This document shows positions 9,631 to 21,724 of a DNA stretch of 64,000 bases, one piece after another. Below the pieces are notes generated by a model. The model saw only the letters and a program-made list of their open reading frames with translations. It was not told where the DNA came from and did not search any database. The stretch lies in contig CASGAD010000031.1 of NCBI GenBank assembly GCA_949299335.1, forward strand, positions 1-64,000, given 5' to 3'. A program made the translations under genes and the position numbers. The stretch comes from an uncultured bacterium (GTDB taxonomy: Bacteria; Bacillota_I; Bacilli_A; RFN20; CAG-826). Positions within the stretch are counted from its first letter, which is position 1, and the number at the start of each line of letters is the position of its first letter.

Positions 9631-11703
9631 TTAACGATTGGACATGCCACTCTTTTTGACAATTTCTTCTTGAATGAATTTTGGACATTCTCCGAAATGA
9701 TCAAATTCCATTGAGTAGCTTCCTCTACCTTGAGTAAATGAACGTAAATCTGTGACGTAACCAAACATTTCTGATAATGGTACTTCAGCTTCAACGATTT
9801 TCGCATTTCCTCTTTGACTTTCACCAGTCATATTTCCTCTTCTACGAGAAATATCACCGATAACATCGCCATAATAATTTTCTGGGACTGTAACTTCAAC
9901 CTTCATAATAGGTTCAAGAATTACAGGATCACACTTTTTAGCAGCTTCTTTAAGTGCCATACTTGCAGCAATCTTATAAGCGGCTTCACTACTATCAACA
10001 TCATGGTAAGAACCATCATGTAATGTAGCTTTAATATCAATTACTGGATATCCAGCAATTAAACCTCTTTGTAAAGCATCAGCTAAACCATCTTGGGTAG
10101 GTTTAATATATTCCTTAGGAACTGTACCACCAACAATAGCGTTGACGAATTCAAATCCTTTTCCTGGATTTGGTTCAAAGTCGATAACGACGTGACCATA
10201 TTGTCCTCTACCACCAGATTGTTTAATGTATTTACCTTCACAATCTCCTTCTTTTCTGATTGTTTCACGGTAACCAACTTGAGGTTTACCAACATTAACT
10301 GAAACGTTGAATTCTCTTCTTAATCTATCAACAATAATGTCTAAGTGAAGTTCACCAACACCAGCGATAATTGTTTGACCACTATCTTCACTTGTGTGAA
10401 CTTTAAAGGTTGGGTCTTCTTCAGCAAGTTTAGCTAAAGCTAATGACATTCTTTCTTGATCTGCTTTAGTTTTTGGTTCAACAGCTTCTTCGATAACTGG
10501 TTCTGGGAATTCCATCTTCTCTAATGTAACTTCAATTGATTCATCACAAATAGTTTCACCAGTAGTTGTATTTTTTAAACCGATAATTGCACCAATTTCA
10601 CCAGCGTGAAGTGCTTCTACTTCTTGTCTATGATTTGAATGCATTAAGACTAAACGTCCGATTCTTTCTTTTGCATTCTTATTTGAATTTAAGACATAGC
10701 TACCAGCTTTTAAGATACCACTATAGACTCTGACATAAGCTAATCTTCCAACGAATGGGTCTGTTGCAATTTTGAATACAAGACCGACCATCTTTTCGTC
10801 ATCACTTGGCTTACAGAAGAATTCTGAACCATCTGGTAAAGTACCTTTTGCTGGAGGTATATCAAGTGGTGAAGGTAAGTAATCAATAACGCCATCAAGG
10901 AGTAATTGAATACCTTTGTTTTTATATGCTGATCCACAGAAAACAGGGTGGAATTCACCTGAAATTGTAGCTTTTCTAATGACAGCTTTAATTTCTTCGA
11001 CACTTGGAGTTTCACCTTCAAGGACTTTCATACAGAAATCATCATCAAATCCAGCTAAATCTTCGATTAAATCAGCTCTTAAAGCTTCACATTTTTCACG
11101 ATATTCTTCTGGAATATCAATGAGTTTAGGATTTTTGACATCTGCATAATCCCAAGCTTCCATTTTAACTAAATCGATAACACCGGATAATGTGTTAGAA
11201 ATTCCGATTGGGTATTGAACTGGTCTTGCATTTGCACCAAGTTTTTCTTTAATTGAATGCCAGCTCATATCAAAGTCAGCACCAATTGCATCTAATTTAT
11301 TAACAAACACGATTCTTGGAACACCATATTTTGTTCCTTGTCTCCAAACTGTTTCAGTTTGTGGTTCAACACCATTTTTTCCATCAAGAACTGTAACAGC
11401 ACCATCAAGAACTCTTAAAGAACGTTCAACTTCAACTGTAAAGTCGACGTGCCCAGGAGTGTCGATGATATTGAATCTATTTTCCTTCCAAAAGCAAGTT
11501 GTTGCAGCACTAGTAATAGTGATACCTCTTTCTTGCTCTTGAGCCATCCAGTCCATTGTTGCAGCACCTTCGTGAACTTCACCAATCTTATGAATTTTGT
11601 TTGTGAAGAACAAGATACGTTCTGTTGTTGTGGTTTTACCGGCATCAATGTGAGCCATGATACCAATGTTACGAGTATGTTCTAAATCGTATTCTCTAGC
11701 CAT
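9631..11703 (-). CDS. fusA: elongation factor G
   Basis: Ribosomal translocase GTPase, 690 residues, complete. The G1 motif is [13 protein letters not shown]3 is DTPGHVDF and G4 is NKLD, followed by the five-domain EF-G layout with domain IV (GGRGQYGHV) and the C-terminal domain ending in the EIVKKSG region. AGGAG is six bases before the ATG. It sits 14 bases after rpsG in the str operon order. Confidence 0.98.
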   Translation of the reverse strand: MAREYDLEHTRNIGIMAHIDAGKTTTTERILFFTNKIHKIGEVHEGAATMDWMAQEQERGITITSAATTCFWKENRFNIIDTPGHVDFTVEVERSLRVLDGAVTVLDGKNGVEPQTETVWRQGTKYGVPRIVFVNKLDAIGADFDMSWHSIKEKLGANARPVQYPIGISNTLSGVIDLVKMEAWDYADVKNPKLIDIPEEYREKCEALRADLIEDLAGFDDDFCMKVLEGETPSVEEIKAVIRKATISGEFHPVFCGSAYKNKGIQLLLDGVIDYLPSPLDIPPAKGTLPDGSEFFCKPSDDEKMVGLVFKIATDPFVGRLAYVRVYSGILKAGSYVLNSNKNAKERIGRLVLMHSNHRQEVEALHAGEIGAIIGLKNTTTGETICDESIEVTLEKMEFPEPVIEEAVEPKTKADQERMSLALAKLAEEDPTFKVHTSEDSGQTIIAGVGELHLDIIVDRLRREFNVSVNVGKPQVGYRETIRKEGDCEGKYIKQSGGRGQYGHVVIDFEPNPGKGFEFVNAIVGGTVPKEYIKPTQDGLADALQRGLIAGYPVIDIKATLHDGSYHDVDSSEAAYKIAASMALKEAAKKCDPVILEPIMKVEVTVPENYYGDVIGDISRRRGNMTGESQRGNAKIVEAEVPLSEMFGYVTDLRSFTQGRGSYSMEFDHFGECPKFIQEEIVKKSGMSNR

Positions 11704-11717
11704 AAATTGCTCCTAAA

Positions 11718-12188
11718 TTACCATTTATAATGAGCGTAAGCTTTATTAGCTTCAGCCATCTTATGAACGTCTTCTCTCTTCTTAACACTAGCACCTGTTC
11801 CATTAGCTGCATCGATGATTTCGTTACAAAGTTTTTCTTCCATTGATTTTTCTTTTCTTAATCTGGAATAGTTAACTAACCATCTTAATCCTAAAGTAAC
11901 TCTTCTTTCTTTTGAGACTTCAGTAGGAACTTGATAGTTTGCAGCGCCAATTCTTTTAGCCTTTAATTCGACTTCTGGCATAATGTTATTAATTGCTGTA
12001 GCAAAAACGTCCATTGCTGGTTTTTGAGTTTTAGCTTCAATTCTCTTGAAAGCATCGTATAAAATTGTTTGGGCTGTACCTTTTTTACCATCTAACATAA
12101 TTTTGTTAATTAATCTTGTAACTAACTTTGAATTATAAATTGGATCTGGTAAAACATCTCTTTTTGTTACATTACCTTTTCTTGGCAT
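11718..12188 (-). CDS. rpsG: 30S ribosomal protein S7
   Basis: Primary binder of the 16S rRNA 3' major domain; 156 residues as in other bacteria. The start [16 protein letters not shown] and the conserved [15 protein letters not shown] segment are typical. A purine-rich GGGAGGG precedes the ATG. It lies 13 bases after rpsL. Confidence 0.98.
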   Translation of the reverse strand: MPRKGNVTKRDVLPDPIYNSKLVTRLINKIMLDGKKGTAQTILYDAFKRIEAKTQKPAMDVFATAINNIMPEVELKAKRIGAANYQVPTEVSKERRVTLGLRWLVNYSRLRKEKSMEEKLCNEIIDAANGTGASVKKREDVHKMAEANKAYAHYKW

Positions 12189-12201
12189 CGTCTATCCCTC
12201 C

Positions 12202-12624
12202 CTATTCACTCTTTTCTTTTGGTTTCTTAGTACCATATAAGGATCTACCTTGTCTACGTGATTCAATACCAGCGCAGTCTAAGCATCCTCTGATAATATG
12301 ATATCTAACACCTGGAAGGTCCTTGACTCTTCCGCCACGAATCATAACTGTTGAGTGTTCTTGTAAGTTATGTCCTTCTCCACCGATATAAGCTGTAACT
12401 TCATATCCGTTAGAGAGCTTAACTCTAGCGTATTTTCTTAAAGCTGAGTTAGGTTTTTTAGGGGTCATTGTACCAACACGGGTGCAAACTCCTCTTTTTT
12501 GAGCACTATTTTGGTTTGTTTCTTTTTTATTTAAAGAGTCAAATCTTTTTAATAATGCTGGTGATTTTGATTTGAAAACAGTTTTTGTTCTGCCTTGTCT
12601 AACTAATTGATTAATAGTTGGCAT
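12202..12624 (-). CDS. rpsL: 30S ribosomal protein S12
   Basis: Decoding-centre ribosomal protein, 140 residues from the ATG at 12624 ([12 protein letters not shown]). An in-frame GTG eight codons upstream lies across the ribosome-binding sequence GGGAGG, so it is not the start. The loops [11 protein letters not shown] and [13 protein letters not shown] are wild type: both lysines whose change gives streptomycin resistance in other bacteria are present. This is the first gene of the str operon; the 160-base upstream region holds a TTGACA-like element flanked by two inverted copies of a CACCAGG repeat. Confidence 0.97.
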   Translation of the reverse strand: MPTINQLVRQGRTKTVFKSKSPALLKRFDSLNKKETNQNSAQKRGVCTRVGTMTPKKPNSALRKYARVKLSNGYEVTAYIGGEGHNLQEHSTVMIRGGRVKDLPGVRYHIIRGCLDCAGIESRRQGRSLYGTKKPKEKSE

Positions 12625-12640
12625 TTTCTTCCTCCCTTTT

Positions 12641-12767
12641 ATACACACAATACCTGGTGTATCATCACATTTACTAAAAAATAAAAACTTTTCAGTCGCT
12701 CCGTTATTTTTTCATAATTATAAATGGTTGTCAAGAGAATTTTTACACACCAGGAAATGTGTGAATA
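12641..12767. repeat. 20-bp inverted repeat pair flanking the rpsL promoter
   Basis: ACACCAGGTATTGTGTGTAT on the minus strand (12660-12641) and ACACCAGGAAATGTGTGAAT on the plus strand (12747-12766) match at 17 of 20 positions. Each copy is itself an imperfect dyad (CAC or CACAC against GTGTG). The proximal copy ends just before the rpsL ribosome-binding site; the distal copy lies upstream of the TTGACA. It may be an operator pair or an RNA stem if both arms are transcribed. Confidence 0.6.
12706..12734 (-). promoter_or_regulatory. putative rpsL operon promoter
   Basis: Consensus TTGACA at 12734-12729 with an A-rich -10 candidate (AAAAAT) at a 17-base spacer. A perfect TATAAT (12722-12717) also lies in the interval but too close to that -35, so the exact -10 is uncertain. 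Confidence 0.4.
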
Positions 12768-12784
12768 AGCGCACTCTAAAAAGA

Positions 12785-13981
12785 CTATTTTATTTTAATT
12801 TTTGACATTCCTTTTTCACTAGTCTCACGATATCCTTTTTGTAAATCTAGACCGGTTTCATACATTGTATGAACAATTTGATCAAAATTAATTTTGGATG
12901 ATTTAGATGAAATAGACATAGCTAATGATGCACTATTAATCGCTTTTAAAGCAAATATACCATTTCTTTCGATACATGGAATTTGAACATACCCTTGAAT
13001 CGGATCGCAAGTCAATCCTAAAGAATGTTCTAAAGCGATTTCGCTTGCCTGAGCTATATTTTCGTTATCAAGATGAAAAGCATGCATAATCATTGCTGCA
13101 CCCATTGCAGTTGCAGTTCCGATTTCAGCTTGACATCCAGCCACAGCCCCACTCACTGTAGCATTAGTTTTTATTATTTTACCTATTAGACCACCAACCA
13201 ATAAAGATTCTACTATTCTTTCATCGTTCACACTGTTTTGCCTTAGATAAGCAATGACTCCAGGGATAATTCCACAACTACCACAAGTAGGAGCTGTAGC
13301 AACTATTCCTCCAGAAGCATTTTCCTCACTAGCAGCATAAGCATTGGACATTATATAAAGTTGCTCTCTAATAAAAGCATTTTGTTCTTCTTTTGATTTA
13401 TTTAATATTTCTTTAGCCTTACGCTTTACCTTTAATTTGCCAGGCAAATAATCTTCCTTGTCTAATCCTCGCTTAACACTATCATCCATAACTTTTAAAA
13501 CTTCTTTTAAATAGTTAAGAATATCATTGCCTTCTTTACTTAAGGCATATTCATATAAAGATAAATTTCTTTTTTTGGTAAATCTTAATATGTCAGTTAA
13601 TGTTGGTAAATCATAAATTTCATTTCTAGAGAAACTAGAATCCTCAGTTAAAATGGTCCCTCCACCTAATGAAACTATCATCTCTTCAATAACTTTATCT
13701 TTGAGAGTAATCTTAAATGACATTGTATTAGGATGATTGACTTCAGTAGTATAATCAAAAACAATTTCACAAGGAATTTTATACTCTTTAAAAGTTTTAA
13801 TAATTATATAATCAGTTAAATGGCCTTTCCCTGTTAAAGCTAGCGACCCAAATAATGTGACCTCAACTTTTTTAATGTCTTTATATTTATTAATAATATA
13901 TTTCGAAGCAAAAGAGGGACCCATCGTATGAGATGAAGATGGACCATTTCCAATTACGTAAATATCCTTAATTGATTGCAT
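12785..13981 (-). CDS. sdaA: L-serine dehydratase, fused single-chain [4Fe-4S] type
   Basis: Iron-sulfur L-serine ammonia-lyase that converts serine to pyruvate and ammonia. The N-terminal beta domain (NGPSSSHTMGP) and C-terminal alpha domain are in one 398-residue chain, as in SdaA of E. coli, though shorter. Candidate cluster cysteines lie in APTCGSCG, AGCQAEIG and LTCDPIQG. The gene sits between rpoC and rpsL, an unusual place, and has its own TATAAT ending seven bases before the ATG. No Shine-Dalgarno is seen. The rpoC terminator just upstream supports independent transcription. Confidence 0.93.
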   Translation of the reverse strand: MQSIKDIYVIGNGPSSSHTMGPSFASKYIINKYKDIKKVEVTLFGSLALTGKGHLTDYIIIKTFKEYKIPCEIVFDYTTEVNHPNTMSFKITLKDKVIEEMIVSLGGGTILTEDSSFSRNEIYDLPTLTDILRFTKKRNLSLYEYALSKEGNDILNYLKEVLKVMDDSVKRGLDKEDYLPGKLKVKRKAKEILNKSKEEQNAFIREQLYIMSNAYAASEENASGGIVATAPTCGSCGIIPGVIAYLRQNSVNDERIVESLLVGGLIGKIIKTNATVSGAVAGCQAEIGTATAMGAAMIMHAFHLDNENIAQASEIALEHSLGLTCDPIQGYVQIPCIERNGIFALKAINSASLAMSISSKSSKINFDQIVHTMYETGLDLQKGYRETSEKGMSKIKIK

Positions 13982-13988
13982 ATAATTT

Positions 13989-13994
13989 ATTATA
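13989..13994 (-). promoter_or_regulatory. -10 hexamer of a predicted leaderless promoter (sdaA)
   Basis: TATAAT on the minus strand followed by seven bases and then ATG. The expected start of transcription falls on or next to the first codon. Confidence 0.5.
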
Positions 13995-14080
13995 AATTTA
14001 ATAAGTAAACTAGAAAATAAGTTTATTAAATTTTATTCCTTTTTAATAAATCTGGCTTATTTAAAGCTTTAAATTTATGC

Positions 14081-14109
14081 AAAAAGACCTGCAAATTGCA
14101 GGTCTTTTT
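14081..14109. terminator. rpoC intrinsic terminator
   Basis: Perfect palindrome AAAAAGACCTGCA - aat - TGCAGGTCTTTTT, with T-runs on both strands. It closes the rpoBC transcript twelve bases after the rpoC stop. Confidence 0.9.
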
Positions 14110-14121
14110 ATAAATTTAGTA

Positions 14122-17100
14122 TTAATACTTGGAATTGATGTAATCATCTTCAGTTGGTAATGACTCTAATTCATTTAATGATTCATCGCCAACATCGTTT
14201 TCATCATATTCGCTATCATGAATACCTATATATTGTTTTTCAACTTCTTTCATTCTTTGAGTGACATCGAAGTTATCAACAAGTTCTTTAGCCTTATCAC
14301 GAGCTAAGAGACCTCTACCGGCAGGAATTAATTTACCAGTAATAACGTTCTCTTTTAAGCCATGTAAACTATCAACTTTTCCTTTAATAGCAGCATCTGT
14401 TAAGACACGAGTTGTTTCTTGGAAGGATGCAGCTGAGAGGAAGGAATCTGTTTCAAGAGCAGCTTTTGTAATACCTAAGACAAGTGGTCTAGCAACTGCT
14501 GGACGTTTTCCAGCAAGTAAAGCGACTTTGTTCTTTTCAGTAAATTCAACAATTGAAACTCTTGTTCCAGGAATCATCTCAGTGTCACCACCATCGATAA
14601 TAACAACTTTTCTAAGCATTTGACGTACGATGACTTCAATATGCTTATCACTAATTGCGATACCTTGGACTCTATAAACTTTTTGAACTTCTTTAACGAT
14701 ATAACGCTCAACTGAACCAATATCACTAACTTCAAGAAGTTTCTTAGGAGAAATAGCACCTTCAGTAATCTTATCACCATTACGGATTGTATCGCCTTCT
14801 TTGACTCTTAATCTAGCGCCAAAGTTAGTTGTATATGTTTTTTCTTCTAATTCGTTAGTAACTGTAACAACGAATGTACCATTTCTTTCTTCAATACGAG
14901 TAACTTTACCTGGGATTTCACTAATTAAAGCTTCACCTTTTGGATTTCTAGATTCAAATAATTCTTGAACTCTAGGTAAACCTTGAGTGATATCTTCAGT
15001 AGTAGCAACACCACCAGAGTGGAAAGTACGCATAGTTAATTGGGTACCAGGTTCACCGATTGATTGAGCAGCCATAATACCAACAGCTTCACCAATTTCG
15101 ACTGGTTTACCAGTAGCTAAGTTACGTCCATAACAATGTTGACAGACACCATCCTTAGTATTACATCCAAATAAGGATCTAATTTCAACACGAGTAATAC
15201 CAGCATTAACAATTGCTTTAGCATCTGCTTCTTCAATTAAAGTGTTGCCTTTAACGATGACTTCACCAGTTTGTGGATGAATAACATCGTGGCAAGCATA
15301 TCTACCAATTAATCTTTCTTCTAAAGAAACAATAATTGTATTTTGTGCAGTATTAATAATATCGCTAACTACAGTACCGTGATCAGAATGACAATCTTCT
15401 TCTCTAACGATAACATCTTGAGAAACGTCAACAAGTCTACGAGTTAAATAACCAGAGTCAGCAGTCTTTAAAGCGGTATCAGCACCACCTTTTCTAGCAC
15501 CGTGGGTACCTGTGAAGAATTCACTAACGTTAAGACCTTCACGGAAACATGATTTAACAGGTAATTCAATAGTATCACCACTTGTTGAAGCCATAAGACC
15601 TCTCATACCCATTAATTGTGCGAAGTTTGATTTACTTCCTCTAGCTCCAGAGTTCCGCATGATATAAAGTGGGTTACGATTATCAGCTCTTAAAGTTTCT
15701 TCAACTCTATCACCAACTTCTTTATTTACAGCGTTCCAGACATCAACAACCTTTGCATGTCTTTCTGCATCTGTTAATAAACCTTTTTCGTATAACATTT
15801 CAATCTTATTGACTTGTTTATCACCGGTATCAACTAATTTATCTTTGTTATCAATGACATAAATATCACTAATAGCGACTGTTAAGCCACTAATTGTTGA
15901 ATATCTATAACCTTGGTCTTTAATCTTATCAAGAACAGCACTTGTTTTAGTTGTACCATAAACTTGATAAATTTGATTGATTATTGCAGTGATTTGTTTC
16001 TTTCCAATAGGATCTTTTGTTGGTAAAGATGCGATATATTCAGGAATATTTGTTCCACGTGGAACAAAGAATTCTTTCTTGTTATGTAATAAGTTCTCAC
16101 TTGATCCATCATTAATAAATGGGAAATCTTTAGGAAAAACAAAGTTAAATATGACTTTACCAACTGTAGTAACGAGGTAAGAATTGTTCATTTCTGGAGT
16201 AAACGAAGTTCTCTTCATTTCTCTACCAGGAATTGCAATTCTATTATGTAAATGGATTAATCCCATTTCATAACATTTATAACATTCATCAATATCTTTA
16301 AAGACTTTACCTTCCATATTAGCAAAGTTACGATATTGTTCAGCTCTTTCGATATCACCTACAGATTCGTATTTTGCAGCTTTTTTAAGGAAATCTTCTT
16401 TATTGGATTCCATTGTTAAGTAATAGTTGCCAATTAAGATATCTTGAGATGGAGTAACAATTGGTTTTCCATCTTTTGGAGCAAGAATGTTATTACTTGC
16501 TAACATTAAATCTAATGCTTCTTCTTGTGCTGCTTTACTGATTGGTACGTGGACAGCCATTTGGTCACCATCGAAGTCAGCGTTAAATCCTGTACAAACG
16601 AGTGGGTGAAGTCTAATAGCTCTACCTTCAACTAAGATTGGTTGGAAAGCTTGGATACCAAGTCTATGTAATGTAGGAGCACGGTTTAATAAGACTGGGT
16701 GTTTGGAAATAATTTTTTCGATTACATCATAAACATCTGGGTCTTTGTTATCAATTTTCTTATCAGCTTGTCTATGTAAAGTACATTTGCCTTCTTTAAT
16801 TAAGACAGCAGCGATAAATGGTCTAAGTAAATTAATAGCCATTTCACGTGGTAATCCACATTGATACATTCTTAATGTTGGTCCAATTGCGATAACCGAA
16901 CGTCCAGAATAGTCAACACGTTTACCAAGTAAGTTTTGTCTAAATCTACCTTGTTTACCTTTTAATGCACCGCTCAATGATTTTAATGGTCTTCCGTTTG
17001 GTCCAGTGACTGGTTTGCCATTTCTTCTACCATTATCAATTAAAGCATCGACTGCTTCTTGGAGCATTCTCTTTTCGTTCATTAAAATGACGTAAGGAGC

Positions 17101-18102
17101 GTTTAAATCAATCAACTTCTTTAAACGATTATTACGGGTAATAATTCTACGATATAAATCGTTTAAATCGCTTGTTGCAAATCTTCCACCATCAAGTTGT
17201 AACATTGGTCTTAAATCTGGTGGTATGACTGGTAATGCATCTAAAATCATCCATTCAGGTTTGTTATTTGATTTTCTAAATGCATCTAATACTTCTAATC
17301 TTTTGATTAATTTTTGTAATTTTTGACCGCTAGCTAATTTGATTTCTTTGCTAACTTTTGTAAACTCGCCTTCAACTAAGACTTCATTTCCAAATTCATC
17401 TCTTACTTTATAATCATTGATTTTGATTTCTTTTAATAAACGTTTAATAGCTTCAGCACCTTCGCCAAATTCAGCTCCAGTGTATTCACTAATATAGGAA
17501 GCACATCCAAAGAAATCGAATGGTTCGTTTGGATTGCCTAATCTATCAAGTAACTCATCTGCATAATTATAACCAGTTGAACCAGTTTCTAATCCTGCTT
17601 GAATTTCTTTGATTGCCATGATGAAAGTTTCTCTACCAACTTTATCATCAAGGAATTGCTTATAATAAAGTGATTTACAAGTGCCTGGATTTAAGCAAAT
17701 ATGAGCACTAAAATAAATAACTTCTTCAAGGTTTTTTGGTGAAACATCAAGAACTAAGCCCATTCTTGATGGAATACCTTTTAAATACCAAATATGAGAA
17801 CAAGGTGAAGCAAGTTCAATGTGGCCCATACGTTCTCTTCTAACTTCTTTAGAAATAACTTCAACACCACATTTTTCACAAACGACACCTGCGTATCTAA
17901 TTTTCTTATATTTTCCGCAATGACATTCGTAATCCTTACTAGGTCCAAATATTTTTTCGCAGAATAAGCCATCCATTTCTGGTTTTTGGCTTCTATAGTT
18001 AATAGTCTCTGGTTTTGTAACTTCACCATGTGACCATTCTCTAATTTTTTCAGGAGAAGCTAGTCCGACTTTAATACTAGCTAATTTTTCTACATCAAAC
18101 AT
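14122..18102 (-). CDS. rpoC: RNA polymerase beta' subunit
   Basis: Largest catalytic subunit of RNA polymerase, 1326 residues. The absolutely conserved metal-binding motif NADFDGD lies at residues 507-513. The N-terminal zinc site is visible as [19 protein letters not shown] near residues 58-76 and the C-terminal one as [11 protein letters not shown]. The trigger-loop region (TMRTFHSGG) is normal. AAGGAGG precedes the ATG and rpoB ends 13 bases upstream. The protein ends in an acidic tail (about the last 40 residues rich in Asp and Glu). Confidence 0.98.
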   Translation of the reverse strand: MFDVEKLASIKVGLASPEKIREWSHGEVTKPETINYRSQKPEMDGLFCEKIFGPSKDYECHCGKYKKIRYAGVVCEKCGVEVISKEVRRERMGHIELASPCSHIWYLKGIPSRMGLVLDVSPKNLEEVIYFSAHICLNPGTCKSLYYKQFLDDKVGRETFIMAIKEIQAGLETGSTGYNYADELLDRLGNPNEPFDFFGCASYISEYTGAEFGEGAEAIKRLLKEIKINDYKVRDEFGNEVLVEGEFTKVSKEIKLASGQKLQKLIKRLEVLDAFRKSNNKPEWMILDALPVIPPDLRPMLQLDGGRFATSDLNDLYRRIITRNNRLKKLIDLNAPYVILMNEKRMLQEAVDALIDNGRRNGKPVTGPNGRPLKSLSGALKGKQGRFRQNLLGKRVDYSGRSVIAIGPTLRMYQCGLPREMAINLLRPFIAAVLIKEGKCTLHRQADKKIDNKDPDVYDVIEKIISKHPVLLNRAPTLHRLGIQAFQPILVEGRAIRLHPLVCTGFNADFDGDQMAVHVPISKAAQEEALDLMLASNNILAPKDGKPIVTPSQDILIGNYYLTMESNKEDFLKKAAKYESVGDIERAEQYRNFANMEGKVFKDIDECYKCYEMGLIHLHNRIAIPGREMKRTSFTPEMNNSYLVTTVGKVIFNFVFPKDFPFINDGSSENLLHNKKEFFVPRGTNIPEYIASLPTKDPIGKKQITAIINQIYQVYGTTKTSAVLDKIKDQGYRYSTISGLTVAISDIYVIDNKDKLVDTGDKQVNKIEMLYEKGLLTDAERHAKVVDVWNAVNKEVGDRVEETLRADNRNPLYIMRNSGARGSKSNFAQLMGMRGLMASTSGDTIELPVKSCFREGLNVSEFFTGTHGARKGGADTALKTADSGYLTRRLVDVSQDVIVREEDCHSDHGTVVSDIINTAQNTIIVSLEERLIGRYACHDVIHPQTGEVIVKGNTLIEEADAKAIVNAGITRVEIRSLFGCNTKDGVCQHCYGRNLATGKPVEIGEAVGIMAAQSIGEPGTQLTMRTFHSGGVATTEDITQGLPRVQELFESRNPKGEALISEIPGKVTRIEERNGTFVVTVTNELEEKTYTTNFGARLRVKEGDTIRNGDKITEGAISPKKLLEVSDIGSVERYIVKEVQKVYRVQGIAISDKHIEVIVRQMLRKVVIIDGGDTEMIPGTRVSIVEFTEKNKVALLAGKRPAVARPLVLGITKAALETDSFLSAASFQETTRVLTDAAIKGKVDSLHGLKENVITGKLIPAGRGLLARDKAKELVDNFDVTQRMKEVEKQYIGIHDSEYDENDVGDESLNELESLPTEDDYINSKY

Positions 18103-18115
18103 TCCTTTGTCCTCC

Positions 18116-21100
18116 TTAGTTTAAAAATTCACTCATATCACTGTCATTAAAGTTAATACTGTCATCAACTTCAACATCATCAGAATTTCTCATAGAAGAT
18201 GAAGTTTCATTTCCAATATTTCTTAATGATCTTAAGGAACGTTGCTCTTCTTGTTGAGTTTGCCTTGCTAAACTATCCATATCAATGACTTTGCCATCTT
18301 TATCGAATAATTCAACATCCATACCTAAACCCATAAGTTCTTTTGTTAAAACTTTGAAAGCTTCTGGAATTGATGGTTTTGGTAAAGCTTTACCTTTAAT
18401 AATTGATTCATAGGTTCTTCTTCTACCAACTCTATCATCGGATTTAATAGTCATCATTTCTTGGAGAATATTTGCAGCACCATAAGCTTCAAGTGCCCAA
18501 ACTTCCATTTCACCAAATCTTTGACCACCATTTTGTGCCTTACCACCTAAAGGTTGTTGTGTAACCATTGAATATGGTCCAGTTGCACGAGCATGTAACT
18601 TATCATCAACCATGTGGACAAGTTTAATCATGTACATGACACCAACATTGATTCTATCATCGAATTTTTCGCCGGTTCTGCCATCATATAAGGTATATTT
18701 ACCATCTTTTGGCATCTTTGCTTCTTCCATCATGCTCATGATTTCATCATTTGAGATACCATCAAAAACTGGGGTTGCAATCTTTAATCCACCTAAAGCT
18801 TTACAAGCCATACCTAAGTGAACTTCAAGAATTTGTCCGATATTCATACGGGAAGGGACACCTTGAGGATTTAATAAAATATCAACTGGTGTACCATCTG
18901 GAAGGAATGGCATATCTTCAACAGGAACAATACGTGAAATAACACCTTTGTTACCGTGACGTCCACTCATCTTATCACCTTCAGAAATCTTACGTTTTTG
19001 AACGATATAGACTCTGACTTTTTTATTTACATCTGGTGGTAATTCATCACCATTTTCTCTAGTGAAAACTTTGACATCTAATACTGTACCAGCACCACCA
19101 TGAGGTACTCTTAATGAAGTATCTTTACCATCTTTTGATTTATCACCAAAAATAGCATCAAGTAATTTTTGATCTGGTGAAGGTTCTGTTGTACCTTTTG
19201 GTGTAACTTTACCTACTAAGATATCTCCTTCATTAACATCTGTTCCTGGATAAACAATACCATCAGCATCAAGATGTGCTCTTGCTTCTAATGATTGATT
19301 TGGAACATCTGGAGTAATAATTTCTTCACCATTTTTTGTATTTCTGCATTCTATTTCGTAGGAATCAATATGAATTGTTGTATAAACATCGTCCTTAACT
19401 AATCTTTCACTCATAATAACAGCGTCTTCATAGTTAAGACCTTCCCAAGTCATAAATGCAACAACAACGTTTTGACCTAAAGCTAAATCACCATTATCCA
19501 TTGAAGGTCCATCAGCAATAATTTGACCTTTTTTAATCTTATCGCCGACATGAACAATACTTCTTTGATTTATACAAGTACCTTGGTTACTTCCTTCGTA
19601 CTTTTGTAAATGATATGTTCTTTCGCCTTCTTTTTCTAATATTCTAATTTCTAATGAATCGACATATGTACATGTACCATCTTCGCAAGCAACAACTGCT
19701 AAACCACAGTCATGAGCGATTGTGTGCTCAAGACCAGTTCCAACGTAAGGAGCGTGTGGTCTTAATAATGGTAATGCTTGTCTTTGCATGTTAGCACCCA
19801 TAAGAGCACGAGTGTTATCATCGTTTTCAAGGAAAGGAATACAAGCAGCAGCAACAGAAACGATTTGCATTGGTGATTCATCAATGTAATCGACATCTTT
19901 TCTATCAGCTAAAATGTTTTTGCCATTGAAACGAGCAACAACTTTATCATTAGCTAAATGATGATCGGCAATATCTTCTCTTGTTGCTTGAGCAATAACG
20001 TGATTGCTTTCTTCATCTGCTGAAAGATATACTGCTTTTTCTGTAATTTCACCTGTTTCTTTATCAACAATTCTATATGGAGTTTCAATGAATCCATATT
20101 TATCAATCTTAGCATATGTAGCTAAGTTATTGATTAAACCAATGTTTTGTCCTTCAGGAGTTTCAATAGGACAGATACGTCCATAGTGAGTAAAGTGAAC
20201 GTCTCTAACTTCCATACTTGCTCTATCACGAGTTAATCCACCAGGACCAAGAGCACTAATTCTTCTCTTATTAGCAAGTTCTGCTAATGGGTTAGTTTGA
20301 TCCATAAATTGTGAAAGTTGTGATGAAGAGAAGAACTCTCTTATTTCACTAGCAAGTGGTTTTATATTAATAAGTGATTTTGGAGTTAAATCTTTAGTTT
20401 CACCTGTGGTAATTGACATCTTTTGAGTAATGTTCTTTGCCATTTTGGTTAAACCAATTCTAAATTGAGTTTGAATTAATTCTCCAACACATCTAATACG
20501 TCTATTGCTTAAGTTATCAATATCATCAACATCTCCAAAGCCATCCATTAAATTCATGAAATAGCTAAAGATTGCTATCATATCTGAAATTGTAACTCTA
20601 GAAACTGACAAATTTAAATCTGTTCCAATGATATTAGAAACAAATTCTTTTTTATCGTTTGTGTAAACCTTAACAATGTTTACTGTGCCATATTGATCAA
20701 TTTTGGTGTTAATTGGTATTGAAAATTGATGAGCACCTTTTTCAAAAAATTCCTCATCACGTAATTCATCAACCATTTCTTTAGTAATGTATGTACCTTT
20801 TGTGTATTTAATTTCACCATCAGCACTTACTAAATCTTCAGCTAATGTTCTACCTTCAAGTCTATTATAAACACCTAATTTCTTAGCGTATTTAAATCTT
20901 CCTGCACGACCTAAATCGTATCTTTTTGCATCAAAGAACTTTTGTACTAAGAAGGTATGAACACCTTCGTCAGTAATTGGTTCACCTGGCTTTAATTTCT
21001 TAAAGATTTCTTTTAATGCTTTAAGACTGCTTTTTGTATCTTGGTCTTTAGCAAGAGTTTGTTTTAAACTTTCTCTATCACCAAAAAGTTTTAATATATC

Positions 21101-21718
21101 TTCATCTGTTTCAATTCCTAAGGCCTTTAATAAAATTGTTGCAGGCATTTTTCTTTGACGGTCAATTCTAACCCAAAGGAAACCTTTTACATCGCTTTCA
21201 AATTCAAGCCAAGTACCTCTTGTAGGAATTAAGTCAGCGTTATATGTATAATGTCCAATCTTGTTATCAAATGTTTTTGATAAATATGCACCTGGAGATC
21301 TAACAATTTGTGAAACGATAACTCTTTCTGCACCATTAACGATAAATGTACCGCTATCAGTCATAAGAGGTATTTCGCCCATGAAGACATCACTATCAAC
21401 AAATTCTCCAGTAACTTTATCTAAAAGTCTAAGATTAACAGTAAGTGGTGAACTATATGTTAAATCTTTTTCTTTACACTCTAAATATGTATGTTTTGGT
21501 TGATCTAATCTAAATGAGTTATAAATAATTGACATTGTTTGACTATAGTTGTCAATTGGGAAAACATCTTTAAAAACCTCATCAATACCATCTTTTAAGA
21601 AGTTTTTATAAGATTCTGTTTGAATTTCAACCAAATAAGGGAGTGGCAATGTACCACTAATTTTAGAGAAATTAATACGATCATTATTGATTTTTGGGTA
21701 ATCTTTATATGATTTCAT
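18116..21718 (-). CDS. rpoB: RNA polymerase beta subunit
   Basis: Second-largest RNA polymerase subunit, 1200 residues, complete from MKSYKDYP (AAGGAG upstream) to an acidic C-terminus. The rifampicin region reads [20 protein letters not shown] then [16 protein letters not shown]. The residue equivalent to E. coli His526 is Asn (residue 483, codon AAT at 20272-20270). Asn at this position is a known resistance substitution and has been linked to natural rifampicin insensitivity of Mollicutes such as Spiroplasma. Other key positions (Gln513, Asp516 and Ser531 equivalents) are wild type. Confidence 0.98.
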   Translation of the reverse strand: MKSYKDYPKINNDRINFSKISGTLPLPYLVEIQTESYKNFLKDGIDEVFKDVFPIDNYSQTMSIIYNSFRLDQPKHTYLECKEKDLTYSSPLTVNLRLLDKVTGEFVDSDVFMGEIPLMTDSGTFIVNGAERVIVSQIVRSPGAYLSKTFDNKIGHYTYNADLIPTRGTWLEFESDVKGFLWVRIDRQRKMPATILLKALGIETDEDILKLFGDRESLKQTLAKDQDTKSSLKALKEIFKKLKPGEPITDEGVHTFLVQKFFDAKRYDLGRAGRFKYAKKLGVYNRLEGRTLAEDLVSADGEIKYTKGTYITKEMVDELRDEEFFEKGAHQFSIPINTKIDQYGTVNIVKVYTNDKKEFVSNIIGTDLNLSVSRVTISDMIAIFSYFMNLMDGFGDVDDIDNLSNRRIRCVGELIQTQFRIGLTKMAKNITQKMSITTGETKDLTPKSLINIKPLASEIREFFSSSQLSQFMDQTNPLAELANKRRISALGPGGLTRDRASMEVRDVHFTHYGRICPIETPEGQNIGLINNLATYAKIDKYGFIETPYRIVDKETGEITEKAVYLSADEESNHVIAQATREDIADHHLANDKVVARFNGKNILADRKDVDYIDESPMQIVSVAAACIPFLENDDNTRALMGANMQRQALPLLRPHAPYVGTGLEHTIAHDCGLAVVACEDGTCTYVDSLEIRILEKEGERTYHLQKYEGSNQGTCINQRSIVHVGDKIKKGQIIADGPSMDNGDLALGQNVVVAFMTWEGLNYEDAVIMSERLVKDDVYTTIHIDSYEIECRNTKNGEEIITPDVPNQSLEARAHLDADGIVYPGTDVNEGDILVGKVTPKGTTEPSPDQKLLDAIFGDKSKDGKDTSLRVPHGGAGTVLDVKVFTRENGDELPPDVNKKVRVYIVQKRKISEGDKMSGRHGNKGVISRIVPVEDMPFLPDGTPVDILLNPQGVPSRMNIGQILEVHLGMACKALGGLKIATPVFDGISNDEIMSMMEEAKMPKDGKYTLYDGRTGEKFDDRINVGVMYMIKLVHMVDDKLHARATGPYSMVTQQPLGGKAQNGGQRFGEMEVWALEAYGAANILQEMMTIKSDDRVGRRRTYESIIKGKALPKPSIPEAFKVLTKELMGLGMDVELFDKDGKVIDMDSLARQTQQEEQRSLRSLRNIGNETSSSMRNSDDVEVDDSINFNDSDMSEFLN

Positions 21719-21724
21719 TCAATA

